A stretch of DNA of 7,942 nucleotides from positions 1 to 7,942 of the forward strand of contig URNY01000125.1 in NCBI GenBank assembly GCA_900549375.1, written 5' to 3'. This DNA comes from an uncultured Bacteroidales bacterium (GTDB lineage Bacteria; Bacteroidota; Bacteroidia; Bacteroidales; Muribaculaceae). Shown here piece by piece: positions 1 to 6,416 of this stretch (position 1 is the first letter of the stretch; every line of letters starts with the position of its first letter). The notes beneath the pieces are model-generated. The model saw nothing but the letters and a program-made list of their open reading frames with translations, made no database searches and was not told the origin of the DNA. The translations under genes were made by a program, and so were the position numbers.

Positions 1-1819
1 GGCGGCGGAAGCGAGCCTCTTTGTTCCCTTTGAGGGTAGGTATTGCCGTATTCTTGGCGGCAAGTGCGAGCCTTTCCTCGTCGTGGCTTTCGAGATATGC
101 CACGGTCGACCCTTCGGTGCGTCCGTTCAGTTTGGCCCACATTCTGTTGAGGCTCGAGTTCGTCTGGTTGCCTGCAGCGAAATCGCGGCCCTCGTTGTTC
201 ACATTGGCCCAGTTGAGTTCCCCGTCGGCCGCCATCTCATTCTCCTCCTTGGCTAATGCAAGGTTCTCATTGATGAAATAGGCGTCGGGGTTGGTCTCTT
301 TCATATAGCCGTGCAGACGTTTCATGCGGGCCACGCGCGAAGCATTGTAGTCGTTGGTGGCAGCATCGCCGTTATTGGCGTAGGAATCGTTATTGCCCAG
401 TCCTTTCACGAGGTCGAAGCGGAAACCGTCGAAACGGAATTCGCTGAGCCAGTACTGCAAAGCGTCTTTCCACTGGCGTTCCACAAGCGGATAGCCCTGA
501 TTCCAGTCGTTGAGCACGCTGTAGGCATGGGGAGCGTTGACGTTGAAGAAGGGGTTCTCGCCGGGCATGTAGAGCTGGTACCAGGGATGGCGGCCGTCGG
601 CCTGGTTGAATACAATGTCGAGCGTCACGGCAATCCCCTCGGCGTGACATTTGTCGATGAACTCCTTGTAATCCTGCGGCGTACCATAGGCTTTGTCGAT
701 GGCGAAATAGAAGTTGGGATTGTAGCCCCAGGAATTGTTGCCGCTGAACTCGCAGATAGGCATAAGCTCCACAACGTTCACTCCGAGTCCCTTGAGATAG
801 GGAATCTTCTCGATCGCTCCGCGCACGGTGCCGTTCCCTTTAGCCTGCCCCTCGGTGCCGGTGAAGTCGCGAAGAAGCAGCTCATATATAACGAGGTCGG
901 TTTTCGCCGGAGCCTTGAAATCGGTGGTCTTCCATTCGTAGGCGTTGAGGTCATCCTTGAAAACGGCCACCGGTACGCCGGCCACAACCTGCGGATATGC
1001 CGGAAGACCAGGGTAAACCGAGGCGGGGATATACTTGTCGTTGTCGGGATCGAGCACGAGGCGCGCATATGGATCGCCTATACTGATTCCGTCGACCACA
1101 TAATAATATGTGGCGACAGAATTGGCGGCTATCTTGCCGGCGGGAAGCGTCACGGTGAAATAGCGGTAGGAGTTGCCGTTCTCAACCACGTCGATATAAT
1201 CCATCACCTGATTGTCGTCGGGCATGAAAGCGTTCCATGAGCCGAGCACCATCGCCGACTGCTTCAGCGGCGCCGCAAGGCAGAACGTCACGCTGCCGTC
1301 GGCATTGCGCGTGGCTCCGGGAGCCGGAGGCTCGCTGAGCGAGGAGGGTTTGGAGGCCTGCGCCCAGCCCGAAACGTTCACGAAAATATCCGTGTTGTTC
1401 TCGCCCTTACCCTCCAGCTTCGAATCCTTGGAGCGGAACACGAAGCAGAGGCGCGTTATCTTCTCGCTCTGCTTCACGCCGTAATAGGTTCGGGGGTTGC
1501 CGATGGTCAGTTTCCAGAGGTTGGGGGAGACGTAGGAAAGTTTAAACTTGGCGTTGTTGTCGCCCCAGTTGGGAGCATATTTCCAACTGGCGGATCCTCC
1601 TGCTGCATCGATCACGCAGACGCCCGTATGGGCGTAGATCTCCGCGGAGGCAGGCTGGTTGGCCAGCCCCTTGTTGCCGCGGTCGGCATGGAAATAGATT
1701 TCGACATTCCCGGTGTCCTGACCGATTTCGGCAGGGACCGTCGTTACCACCGGCTCAGCCGCGTTGCCGAAAGCGCAGAGCAGCAGCATGGCCAGTGAAA
1801 GCATGTAGATTTTAAGCAT
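1..1819 (-). CDS. Secreted GH13 alpha-amylase, C-terminus cut by window edge
   Basis: Glycoside hydrolase of family 13, predicted to cleave alpha-1,4-glucans (starch, glycogen, maltodextrins) outside the cytoplasm. The frame is open for 606 codons from ATG 1819 to base 2 with no stop, so the 3' end is missing. Residues 1-20 form a signal peptide (short basic start, hydrophobic core, likely cut near FGNA/AEP); Cys15 is preceded by Leu, so it is a poor lipobox. Residues about 30-150 (with IYFHADRGN and YAHTGV) resemble the N-terminal carbohydrate-binding module of Bacteroidetes amylases, about 160-265 an E-set/CBM48-like domain, and from about 308 (YELLLRDF) the TIM barrel. Conserved regions: DIVFNQ (D401-Q406), GFRFDLVKG with nucleophile D469, INENL with acid/base E518, and ESHDEER with transition-state stabiliser D580. 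The catalytic triad is complete. Gln406 stands where many GH13 enzymes have His. The last barrel strands and C-terminal domain, possibly with a sorting signal, lie outside. ATG 1804 (Met6) is an alternative start but would shorten the signal peptide. Family is certain; exact specificity is not. Confidence 0.93.
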   Translation of the reverse strand, partial: MLKIYMLSLAMLLLCAFGNAAEPVVTTVPAEIGQDTGNVEIYFHADRGNKGLANQPASAEIYAHTGVCVIDAAGGSASWKYAPNWGDNNAKFKLSYVSPNLWKLTIGNPRTYYGVKQSEKITRLCFVFRSKDSKLEGKGENNTDIFVNVSGWAQASKPSSLSEPPAPGATRNADGSVTFCLAAPLKQSAMVLGSWNAFMPDDNQVMDYIDVVENGNSYRYFTVTLPAGKIAANSVATYYYVVDGISIGDPYARLVLDPDNDKYIPASVYPGLPAYPQVVAGVPVAVFKDDLNAYEWKTTDFKAPAKTDLVIYELLLRDFTGTEGQAKGNGTVRGAIEKIPYLKGLGVNVVELMPICEFSGNNSWGYNPNFYFAIDKAYGTPQDYKEFIDKCHAEGIAVTLDIVFNQADGRHPWYQLYMPGENPFFNVNAPHAYSVLNDWNQGYPLVERQWKDALQYWLSEFRFDGFRFDLVKGLGNNDSYANNGDAATNDYNASRVARMKRLHGYMKETNPDAYFINENLALAKEENEMAADGELNWANVNNEGRDFAAGNQTNSSLNRMWAKLNGRTEGSTVAYLESHDEERLALAAKNTAIPTLKGNKEARFRR

Positions 1820-1874
1820 ACGTAAGTATTATTTAGTTAAGCAATTAATTCAAAATCATTTATCGATCGCGTGA

Positions 1875-1890
1875 GCGAACTTTAGTTCGC
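1875..1890. repeat. 16-bp inverted repeat upstream of the amylase gene
   Basis: Perfect palindrome gcgaact-tt-agttcgc with 7-bp arms and a 2-base centre, 56 bases upstream of the amylase start. In RNA it could form a small GC-containing stem with a 4-base loop. No T-run follows on the minus strand, so it is not a clear intrinsic terminator. It could be an operator for a dimeric regulator or a 5'-UTR stem if the candidate promoter at 1898-1928 is used. The sequence is seen directly; the role is inferred. Confidence 0.5.
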
Positions 1891-1893
1891 CCT

Positions 1894-1909
1894 CATTCAA
1901 AATTGAATG
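1894..1909. repeat. Second 16-bp inverted repeat, AT-rich
   Basis: Perfect palindrome cattcaa-aa-ttgaatg with 7-bp arms and a 2-base centre, only 3 bases from the neighbouring palindrome at 1875-1890 and with identical geometry. Its arm shares the attcaa word with the heptad array at 1922-1956, so it may have arisen from that array. It overlaps the candidate -7 box of the amylase promoter, a position suited to an operator. Function is unknown. Confidence 0.5.
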
Positions 1910-1928
1910 CCGAATCTAACAATTCAAG
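1898..1928 (-). promoter_or_regulatory. Candidate Bacteroidetes-type promoter for the amylase gene
   Basis: On the minus strand CTTG (1928-1925) and CAATTTTG (1905-1898) are separated by 19 bases. The Bacteroidetes primary sigma factor consensus is TTTG, 19-21 bases, then TAnnTTTG, so there is one mismatch in each element. Transcription would start near base 1890, giving a leader of about 70 nt with the 1875-1890 palindrome at its 5' end. A second, weaker -7-like word, TGATTTTG (1858-1851), has no matching upstream element. The match sits in AT-rich repeat sequence and could be chance. Confidence 0.25.
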
Positions 1929-1956
1929 ATTCAACATTCAAGATTCAACATTCAAA
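1922..1956. repeat. Heptanucleotide tandem array, five units
   Basis: Five successive 7-bp units read on the plus strand: attcaag, attcaac, attcaag, attcaac, attcaaa. The first four also form two perfect 14-bp repeats. The array begins one base after the stop codon of the DUF695 gene (stop at 1958-1960) and fills the first part of the spacer before the amylase gene. A 7-bp period is out of phase with codons, consistent with a noncoding repeat. Two other spacers in this window (5210-5223 and 6398-6413) also carry period-7 repeats with a different unit. Confidence 0.85.
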
Positions 1957-1957
1957 A

Positions 1958-2398
1958 TTATTCCTCGTCAGTTTCCGGTATATAGGAGATCTCGCGCATC
2001 TCGCGATATTCATTCCATTCCGGATCCTCCTCGGCCTCTATCAGAAGCGGCATCGTGTCGAGAGGGGCGAGGGCGCGGTTTAGCACCTTATTGAAAATGT
2101 TGAGATTGCCGGTATAGAACACCCAGTCGCGGCGTCCGTCGCCGGTATAGATTCCGGTCATATATGCCACCTTGTCCTTCGTGAACTCCGCAGTCATCGC
2201 ATCCGTGGCCTTCTCCATCATCTCGGCATCGCCATCTTCAGGCATCCCGGAGGGGAGGGCATTATATTCCCAGCCTATCGTGACGCGGTATGGGAATTTG
2301 CCGCGGGCAATCACATCATCCATATAGTCGCGGCCGGTCACTATCACCGTCCGTCCGCTCTCGCCCTCCGTCGGGGCGCTCCACCATCTCTCTTTCAT
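1958..2398 (-). CDS. DUF695 family protein
   Basis: A 146-residue, acidic, apparently cytosolic protein without signal peptide or membrane segment. It matches the pattern of the DUF695 family as I know it: an N-terminal WWSAPTEGE with a TVIVTGRDY strand (residues 5-25), VTIGWEYNALPSGMP (39-53), a helix with EMMEKATDAM (59-68), the conserved TGIYTGDGRRDWVFYT (81-96), and a C-terminal EDPEWNEYREM (124-134). No biochemical function is established for this family and none is evident here; no classical enzyme motif is visible. It starts at ATG 2398, 55 bp after the DUF2027 gene, without an obvious Shine-Dalgarno sequence, as is usual in Bacteroidetes. It is probably the last gene of the run that begins upstream with serS. 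Family assignment is fairly confident; role is unknown. Confidence 0.85.
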   Translation of the reverse strand: MKERWWSAPTEGESGRTVIVTGRDYMDDVIARGKFPYRVTIGWEYNALPSGMPEDGDAEMMEKATDAMTAEFTKDKVAYMTGIYTGDGRRDWVFYTGNLNIFNKVLNRALAPLDTMPLLIEAEEDPEWNEYREMREISYIPETDEE

Positions 2399-2453
2399 AG
2401 CTAAGTGTGAGTAATACTTTGGACCTCAGGACCAGAATTGCAGGTCTGTCGGT

Positions 2454-3170
2454 TCAGCGGTTGCCGTGGCGCTCTGTATATAAGGTATATTCGATTGCCG
2501 GAGCATCCGTGTAGACACCGGGGCGGAAGCAATGCACCTTGAAAAATTTCGTGAGGTCGATCTTTTTCGATACGTTAAGCGGGAATTTAACCTGAAACGC
2601 CTTCCCTTTCTTATATGCAATGGCCTGGAACACGATGCGCTCCATTTCCGACACTGTGGCCTGCGTGAGGCGCGCAAGGTCGATCATCTCATTGGGAGCC
2701 ACTTCCCCGTTGTAGAGCGTCTTCCATGCTTTCGCGGCATCATCGCGCACAAGCAGCGAGAAATAGAGGAAATAATTGGAATCGTTCACGAGCGCCACAT
2801 TTATGGCCGAGGTCGAGAGCGCCTTGATGTTTTCAGGCTCGAACACGAGCACTTCATGCAGAGTCTCGCCGTAATCGGTTTCCTCCACGGGCAGTTCCTC
2901 CTGCGGCGCGGCGGCCGACGCCTGAGCAGGCGCAGGCGCTTTCTCGCGCACCTCCTTCTTCCCCTCGTCGAAAGCCTTCTGGTCGAACATCAGCGCGGCT
3001 CCTTTGGCCGCAGACTCATGTCCGGCGGGAAGCACCACCACAATCTCGCTCAGCAGCACCGGCGTCTCGAAGCCATCCTCCTCCACGTATGCGATGCGGC
3101 CGTCTATCTTTGTAATCACGCCTCCGCCGGTGGTGTTGAGGAAGCGCACTCTGTCTCCAATCTTTGCCAT
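2454..3170 (-). CDS. DUF2027 domain protein lacking the Smr domain
   Basis: A 238-residue soluble protein. Residues 1-48 (MAKIGDRVRFLNTTGGGVIT, then VEEDGFETPVL) form a small SH3-like beta barrel typical of the DUF2027 family of Bacteroidetes. Residues about 77-98 are an Ala/Pro/Glu-rich linker, and residues 104-232 form the second domain with LVNDSNYFLYFSLL (127-140), NEMIDLARL (160-168) and the hydrophobic strands up to EYTLY. Many Bacteroidales homologues, as I recall them, continue for about 100 residues into an Smr (MutS2 C-terminal) nuclease-like domain. Here TGA at 2454 ends the protein right after the second domain. The 55 bp before the next gene cannot hold an Smr remnant, so the short form looks settled rather than freshly frameshifted. 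ATG 3170 lies 4 bp after the stop of the U32 gene, which implies co-translation. A nucleic-acid or ribosome-linked role would be guesswork. Confidence 0.88.
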   Translation of the reverse strand: MAKIGDRVRFLNTTGGGVITKIDGRIAYVEEDGFETPVLLSEIVVVLPAGHESAAKGAALMFDQKAFDEGKKEVREKAPAPAQASAAAPQEELPVEETDYGETLHEVLVFEPENIKALSTSAINVALVNDSNYFLYFSLLVRDDAAKAWKTLYNGEVAPNEMIDLARLTQATVSEMERIVFQAIAYKKGKAFQVKFPLNVSKKIDLTKFFKVHCFRPGVYTDAPAIEYTLYTERHGNR

Positions 3171-3174
3171 TTCT

Positions 3175-4428
3175 TTACTTTTTAGGAAGTTCCTTCACTT
3201 TCCAGATGTATAGTTTGTCGGAGGGGCGAACTTTCGCCGGCACCGGCATCGAGAAGAGCTGTCCCTTCTTCACGCTCTCAACGGGCTTCAGGTCGAACCG
3301 TAACTCCTCCACCTTGAAAATCAAAGCGCCGGTGGTAGGTCCTGTAATCACCACTTCATCGCCGGTCTTCAGCTCATCGGCTTCCATAAGGAATTCGCCG
3401 ACACCGATTTTGGAGAACCAGCGCATGGCTTTTGCCGCATAGCTCTTCACGCGCGTGGCGCTCGACCCGTATTTGGCGCTCCATTCGCCGAGGCGTTCCC
3501 CCATATAATAGCCGTTCCAGTATCCGCGGTTGAAGATCTTTACAAGGCGGGCATCCCATTCGGCAATCTTCTCTTCGGAATAGGAACCGTCGACAATCGC
3601 CGAAAGAGCCTGCGAATAGCATTCCACGGTTTCGCGCACATATTCCGGACCGCGGGCGCGTCCCTCGATTTTCAACACCCTGACGCCGGCATCCACCATC
3701 TTGTTAAGGAAATGTATAGTCTTGAGATCTTTCGGGCTCATTATATACTGGTTGTCGATCTCCAGTTCCTCGCCCGTCTCCTTGTCGCGCACGGTGTAGG
3801 CCCGGCGGCATATCTGGTTGCAAGCTCCGCGGTTGGCGCTCGAATTCATCTCGTGGAGACTCATGTAGCATTTGCCGCTCACGGCCATGCAGAGCGCTCC
3901 ATGGCAGAACATCTCCAGACGCACCCTTTCTCCTCGGGGGCCGCGGATGTCGTCGCGTTCGATAGCACGGCTGATCTCCGCCACCTGCTCCATGTTGAGC
4001 TCGCGGGCGAGCACCATCACGTCGGCAAACTGGGCATAGAACCTCACGGCCTCTATGTTGCTCACGTTCACCTGCGTGGAGATGTGCACCTCCTGACCGA
4101 TCTCGCGCGCATAGAGGATCGCCGCCATGTCGGAGGCGATGATGGCCGAGATGCCGGCCTCCTTGGCGCGGCTGATGATGCGGCGCATGGTCTCCATGTC
4201 GCCGTCGTAGATCACGGTGTTTACAGTCAGATAGGTCTTCACTCCGCGGCTCGCGCAGAGCGAGGCGATGTCGGCCATATCGTCGGCCGTGAAGTTGGCG
4301 CTCGAGCGCGAGCGCATGTTGAGTCCTTCGATGCCGAAATAGACGGCATCGGCCCCGGCGTCGATAGCCGCGGCCAATGATTCGCGGCTCCCCACGGGAG
4401 CCATTATTTCAAAATCCTTGCGGGTCAT
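3175..4428 (-). CDS. Peptidase U32 family protein, TrhP/YegQ-like tRNA hydroxylation factor
   Basis: A 417-residue cytosolic protein of the U32 family. Although historically called peptidases or collagenases, characterised bacterial members (TrhP/YegQ, RlhA, UbiU/UbiV) are iron-sulfur proteins acting in O2-independent hydroxylation of tRNA, 23S rRNA or quinones. The N-terminal barrel shows EIMAPVGSRESLAAAIDAGA (7-26) and ADAVYFG (26-32). The U32 signature runs from E172 to S190 (FCHGALC, SGKCYMS). Four cysteines, C180, C187, C203 and C207, match the cluster ligands of TrhP. YIMSPKDL (228-235) and VLKIEGRARG (251-260) are also TrhP-like, followed by a C-terminal beta domain. Length fits the roughly 420-450-residue TrhP group, not the larger RlhA or the shorter UbiU/UbiV. 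The start at ATG 4428 is chosen because family homology begins there and its ATGA overlaps the menG stop; an in-frame opening 84 codons further upstream has no family similarity. Substrate (tRNA U34, with prephenate as cofactor source in E. coli) is inferred. Confidence 0.92.
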   Translation of the reverse strand: MTRKDFEIMAPVGSRESLAAAIDAGADAVYFGIEGLNMRSRSSANFTADDMADIASLCASRGVKTYLTVNTVIYDGDMETMRRIISRAKEAGISAIIASDMAAILYAREIGQEVHISTQVNVSNIEAVRFYAQFADVMVLARELNMEQVAEISRAIERDDIRGPRGERVRLEMFCHGALCMAVSGKCYMSLHEMNSSANRGACNQICRRAYTVRDKETGEELEIDNQYIMSPKDLKTIHFLNKMVDAGVRVLKIEGRARGPEYVRETVECYSQALSAIVDGSYSEEKIAEWDARLVKIFNRGYWNGYYMGERLGEWSAKYGSSATRVKSYAAKAMRWFSKIGVGEFLMEADELKTGDEVVITGPTTGALIFKVEELRFDLKPVESVKKGQLFSMPVPAKVRPSDKLYIWKVKELPKK

Positions 4429-5189
4429 TTGGTTGCCAGATAATAGGTGACGGCTCCGAATGTGAGCGATTTCCATGTGCAATGCGAAAAACCGGCCTTC
4501 TCCATGATATCCGTCATGTCGGAGCGCTGGGGGGCGGCCGCGATGCTCTCCGGCAGATAACTGTAGGCCCGCGAGTCGCCCGAAACGGCTCTGCCCGCTA
4601 TGGGTATCAGATGCCGCGAATATATATTGTAAAGGAGGAGCGGAAGCCTCGAGGCGGGACGCGACAGCTCGATCACGCATAGTGTGCCGCCGGGCCGCAG
4701 AACTCGTCTCATCTCTTCATAGCCGCGCAGCAGATGCTCGAAATTGCGGACTCCATAGGCCACTGTCACTATGTCCTGCGAATTGTCGGGAAGCTGAATG
4801 TCGAGAGAGTCGCCCTGAAGAAAAGATATGTGGCTTCGCGCGGAGGCATCGGCTTTTTCAAGTTTGCGGTTGGCCACGGCGAGCATTCCCGCAGAAAGGT
4901 CCATGCCGGTGACGGAGGCATCCGGAAAGCGGCGATGCAGGTCGAAGGCCACGTCGCCCGTGCCGGTGGCAATGTCGAGGATGGCGCGCGGTGGCGCCTT
5001 CAAGGCCTTCGTCATGGCGTCGAGAGCGCGCTTGCGCCAATGGCGGTGAAGCCCGAAGGTCATGGCCGTGTTCATGAAATCGTAGGCGGGAGCTATGGAG
5101 TCGAACATCCGTTCCACCTGTCCCCCTTTCTCCCCCTCATCGCTGTAGGGGTTCACTAATTCCGCGCCGCTCTTAACCTCCTCACTCAT
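4425..5189 (-). CDS. menG: Demethylmenaquinone C-methyltransferase MenG/UbiE
   Basis: SAM-dependent methyltransferase of 254 residues, normal for the UbiE/MenG family. In an anaerobic Bacteroidales it should convert demethylmenaquinol to menaquinol at the inner face of the membrane, the last step of menaquinone synthesis for fumarate respiration. Family motifs: MFDSIAPAYDFMNTAMTFGL (28-47), HRHWRKRAL, the SAM-binding glycine loop LDIATGTGDVAFDL (71-84), the acidic residue after strand 2 in VTGMDLSAGML (93-103), LPDNSQDIVTVAYGVRNFEH (133-152), RVLRPGGTLCVIELSRP (162-178) and YSYLPESI (209-216). The start is ATG 5189; GAGG (5202-5199, minus strand) lies 9 bases upstream and is a plausible ribosome-binding site. 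The stop overlaps the start of the U32 gene by 4 bp. The 35-bp spacer before it carries a TGACTTA tandem repeat. Confidence 0.96.
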   Translation of the reverse strand: MSEEVKSGAELVNPYSDEGEKGGQVERMFDSIAPAYDFMNTAMTFGLHRHWRKRALDAMTKALKAPPRAILDIATGTGDVAFDLHRRFPDASVTGMDLSAGMLAVANRKLEKADASARSHISFLQGDSLDIQLPDNSQDIVTVAYGVRNFEHLLRGYEEMRRVLRPGGTLCVIELSRPASRLPLLLYNIYSRHLIPIAGRAVSGDSRAYSYLPESIAAAPQRSDMTDIMEKAGFSHCTWKSLTFGAVTYYLATK

Positions 5190-5209
5190 TACTTAATACC
5201 TCGTAACTC

Positions 5210-5223
5210 TGACTTATGACTTA
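5210..5223. repeat. Two-copy heptad TGACTTA in the spacer before menG
   Basis: Perfect tandem tgactta-tgactta on the plus strand, in the 35-bp spacer between the acetyltransferase stop and the menG start. It shares the TGACTT core with the heptad pair at 6398-6413. Two copies alone could be chance; the recurrence makes it notable. Confidence 0.6.
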
Positions 5224-5224
5224 A

Positions 5225-6352
5225 TCACAGTTTTTTCTCGAACGAGCGGCGGCGGCGGTGCTGGCGGGTGGTGAAATATTCCCACTGGCTCTGCACTTTC
5301 GAGTTGGTCTCCATCTCCGGGTTAGATTCGGCATAACGGTAGCCGTTCTTGATATAATAGGGGATGAGATCCTGGAAAAGAAGCGCGTTCACTCCCTTGT
5401 TCTGATAGTCGGGATGAACGGCCACAAGCAGAAGATCCACACGGTCGTTCTTCCCTTTCAGACCTTTCAGAAGATGATACCAGCCCAAAGGAAGCATTTT
5501 CCCTTTAGATTTCTGGAGTGCACGGCTCATCGAGGGCATCGAAATACCGACACCCACAAGTTTCCCGGCCTCGTCAACCACCAATGTCACCAGTTCCAGA
5601 TTCAGAAGTCCGAGATATATATTGATATAATATTCTATCTGGCGCTCCGTGAGGGTGGAGTATTGGTAGAGGTTCTTATAGGCGTCGTTCACAAGATGGA
5701 AGAGCGCATGGCCATATTCCTTCTTGATTCGTTTGCGGCTTGAATATTTGAGAACTCTGAGGCCGAACTTCTTCTTCACGATTTCGGCTATGCGGTTATA
5801 TTTATCCGGTATGGCGTCGGGCACCTCCATCTGAAACTCCAGCCAGTCCGACTCTTTCTTATAGCCGAGCCGTTCCATATGCTCCGGATAATAGGGATAG
5901 TTGTAGATGGTGGCCATCGTGGAGAGCTCTTCGAAACCCTCCACGAGCATCCCCTCGTGGTCGATGTCGGTGAAGCCGAGCGGCCCTATTATCTTCTCCA
6001 TTCCCTTAGAGCGGGCCCAGTCCTCGGCCGCTTTGAAGAGAGCAGCCGACACCTCATGGTCGTCGATGAAATCCACGAATCCGAAGCGGGCGGTGCGTGA
6101 ATGCGATTTCTCGTTCACCTGCCGGTTGATGATGCCGGCGATGCGTCCTGCGGGCTTTCCGTCGCGGTAAGCCATGAAATAGGCCGACTCGCAGAAGTCG
6201 AACGCCGGGTTCTCCTTCGGGTCGAGCGTAGCCACGTCATCGGAGACGAGCGGCGGCACAAACCAGGGATTGCCGTCGTAAAGGTCGATCTGGAATTCTG
6301 TGAACCTCTTCAGGTTCCCTTTGGTGGGTTCTATTTTCTTAATCTCGATCAT
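5225..6352 (-). CDS. GNAT-like N-acetyltransferase, two-lobed, substrate unknown
   Basis: A 375-residue soluble protein that resembles a widespread family annotated as GNAT acetyltransferase with no known substrate. The first lobe holds NPWFVPPLVSD (28-38), KENPAFDF (46-53), a GNAT-like strand pair FMAYRDGKPAGRIAGIIN (59-76), the helix ALFKAAEDWARSKGMEKI (104-121) and IIGPLGFTDIDHEGMLVEGF (121-140). The second lobe contains LELVTLVVDEAGKLVGVGI (252-270) and the likely acetyl-CoA loop LLLVAVHPDYQNKGVNALLF (307-326). In that loop the Q-x-x-G-x-(G/A) motif reads Q-N-K-G-V-N, so Asn322 replaces the final small residue. The C-terminus is strongly basic (RQHRRRRSFEKK, 363-374). ATG 6352 follows AAAGGA by 6 bases. 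It sits 64 bp after the pseudokinase gene and 35 bp before menG. Fold is fairly sure; acetyl transfer and substrate are unproven. Confidence 0.85.
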   Translation of the reverse strand: MIEIKKIEPTKGNLKRFTEFQIDLYDGNPWFVPPLVSDDVATLDPKENPAFDFCESAYFMAYRDGKPAGRIAGIINRQVNEKSHSRTARFGFVDFIDDHEVSAALFKAAEDWARSKGMEKIIGPLGFTDIDHEGMLVEGFEELSTMATIYNYPYYPEHMERLGYKKESDWLEFQMEVPDAIPDKYNRIAEIVKKKFGLRVLKYSSRKRIKKEYGHALFHLVNDAYKNLYQYSTLTERQIEYYINIYLGLLNLELVTLVVDEAGKLVGVGISMPSMSRALQKSKGKMLPLGWYHLLKGLKGKNDRVDLLLVAVHPDYQNKGVNALLFQDLIPYYIKNGYRYAESNPEMETNSKVQSQWEYFTTRQHRRRRSFEKKL

Positions 6353-6358
6353 TGGAGT

Positions 6359-6364
6359 TCCTTT
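6359..6364 (-). promoter_or_regulatory. Shine-Dalgarno-like site of the acetyltransferase gene
   Basis: AAAGGA on the minus strand, 6 bases before ATG 6352. It supports that start and is notable because most genes here lack a recognisable ribosome-binding site, as expected in Bacteroidetes. Confidence 0.4.
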
Positions 6365-6397
6365 CGCGTGTTTCGTTCCCTTTTAGTTTTATATTCC

Positions 6398-6413
6398 TTC
6401 TGACTTCTGACTT
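6398..6413. repeat. Two-copy heptad repeat in the spacer after the pseudokinase gene
   Basis: The plus-strand segment reads ttctgac-ttctgac-tt, a perfect period-7 repeat of 16 bases, ending three bases before the stop codon of the pseudokinase gene (6417-6419). The TGACTT core recurs at 5210-5223. It occupies the 64-bp spacer before the acetyltransferase start; nothing else is evident there except the Shine-Dalgarno-like site. Confidence 0.65.
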
Positions 6414-6416
6414 ATA

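Noticed and set aside
311..1240. Long plus-strand open frame of 309 codons opposite the amylase gene
   Set aside because: It lies fully antisense to an intact GH13 gene with all catalytic motifs; its low-complexity Val/Glu/His/Gly-rich product matches no known family and is a usual by-product of GC-rich codon use.
1758..1819. Lipoprotein signal for the amylase
   Set aside because: Cys15 is preceded by Leu instead of Gly, Ala or Ser, so a type I signal peptide fits better.
1875..1890. Intrinsic terminator after the DUF695 gene
   Set aside because: The stem is short and is not followed by a T-run on the minus strand, so it is listed only as an inverted repeat.
1953..1960. TAATTTTG (minus strand), a perfect match to the Bacteroidetes -7 box, overlapping the DUF695 stop
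   Set aside because: No TTTG-like element lies 19-21 bases upstream, and the word is largely made by the stop codon plus the heptad array.
2399..2453. Frameshifted Smr remnant downstream of the DUF2027 gene
   Set aside because: Only 55 bases separate it from the next gene, and neither other frame shows Smr-like residues.
2532..4380. Plus-strand open frames opposite the DUF2027 and U32 genes
   Set aside because: They are His/Arg/Leu-rich mirror products of well-supported minus-strand genes, with no recognisable domain.
4429..4680. 84-codon N-terminal extension of the U32 protein
   Set aside because: It overlaps menG in another frame, has no family similarity, and the proper start at 4428 gives the ATGA overlap and a normal length.
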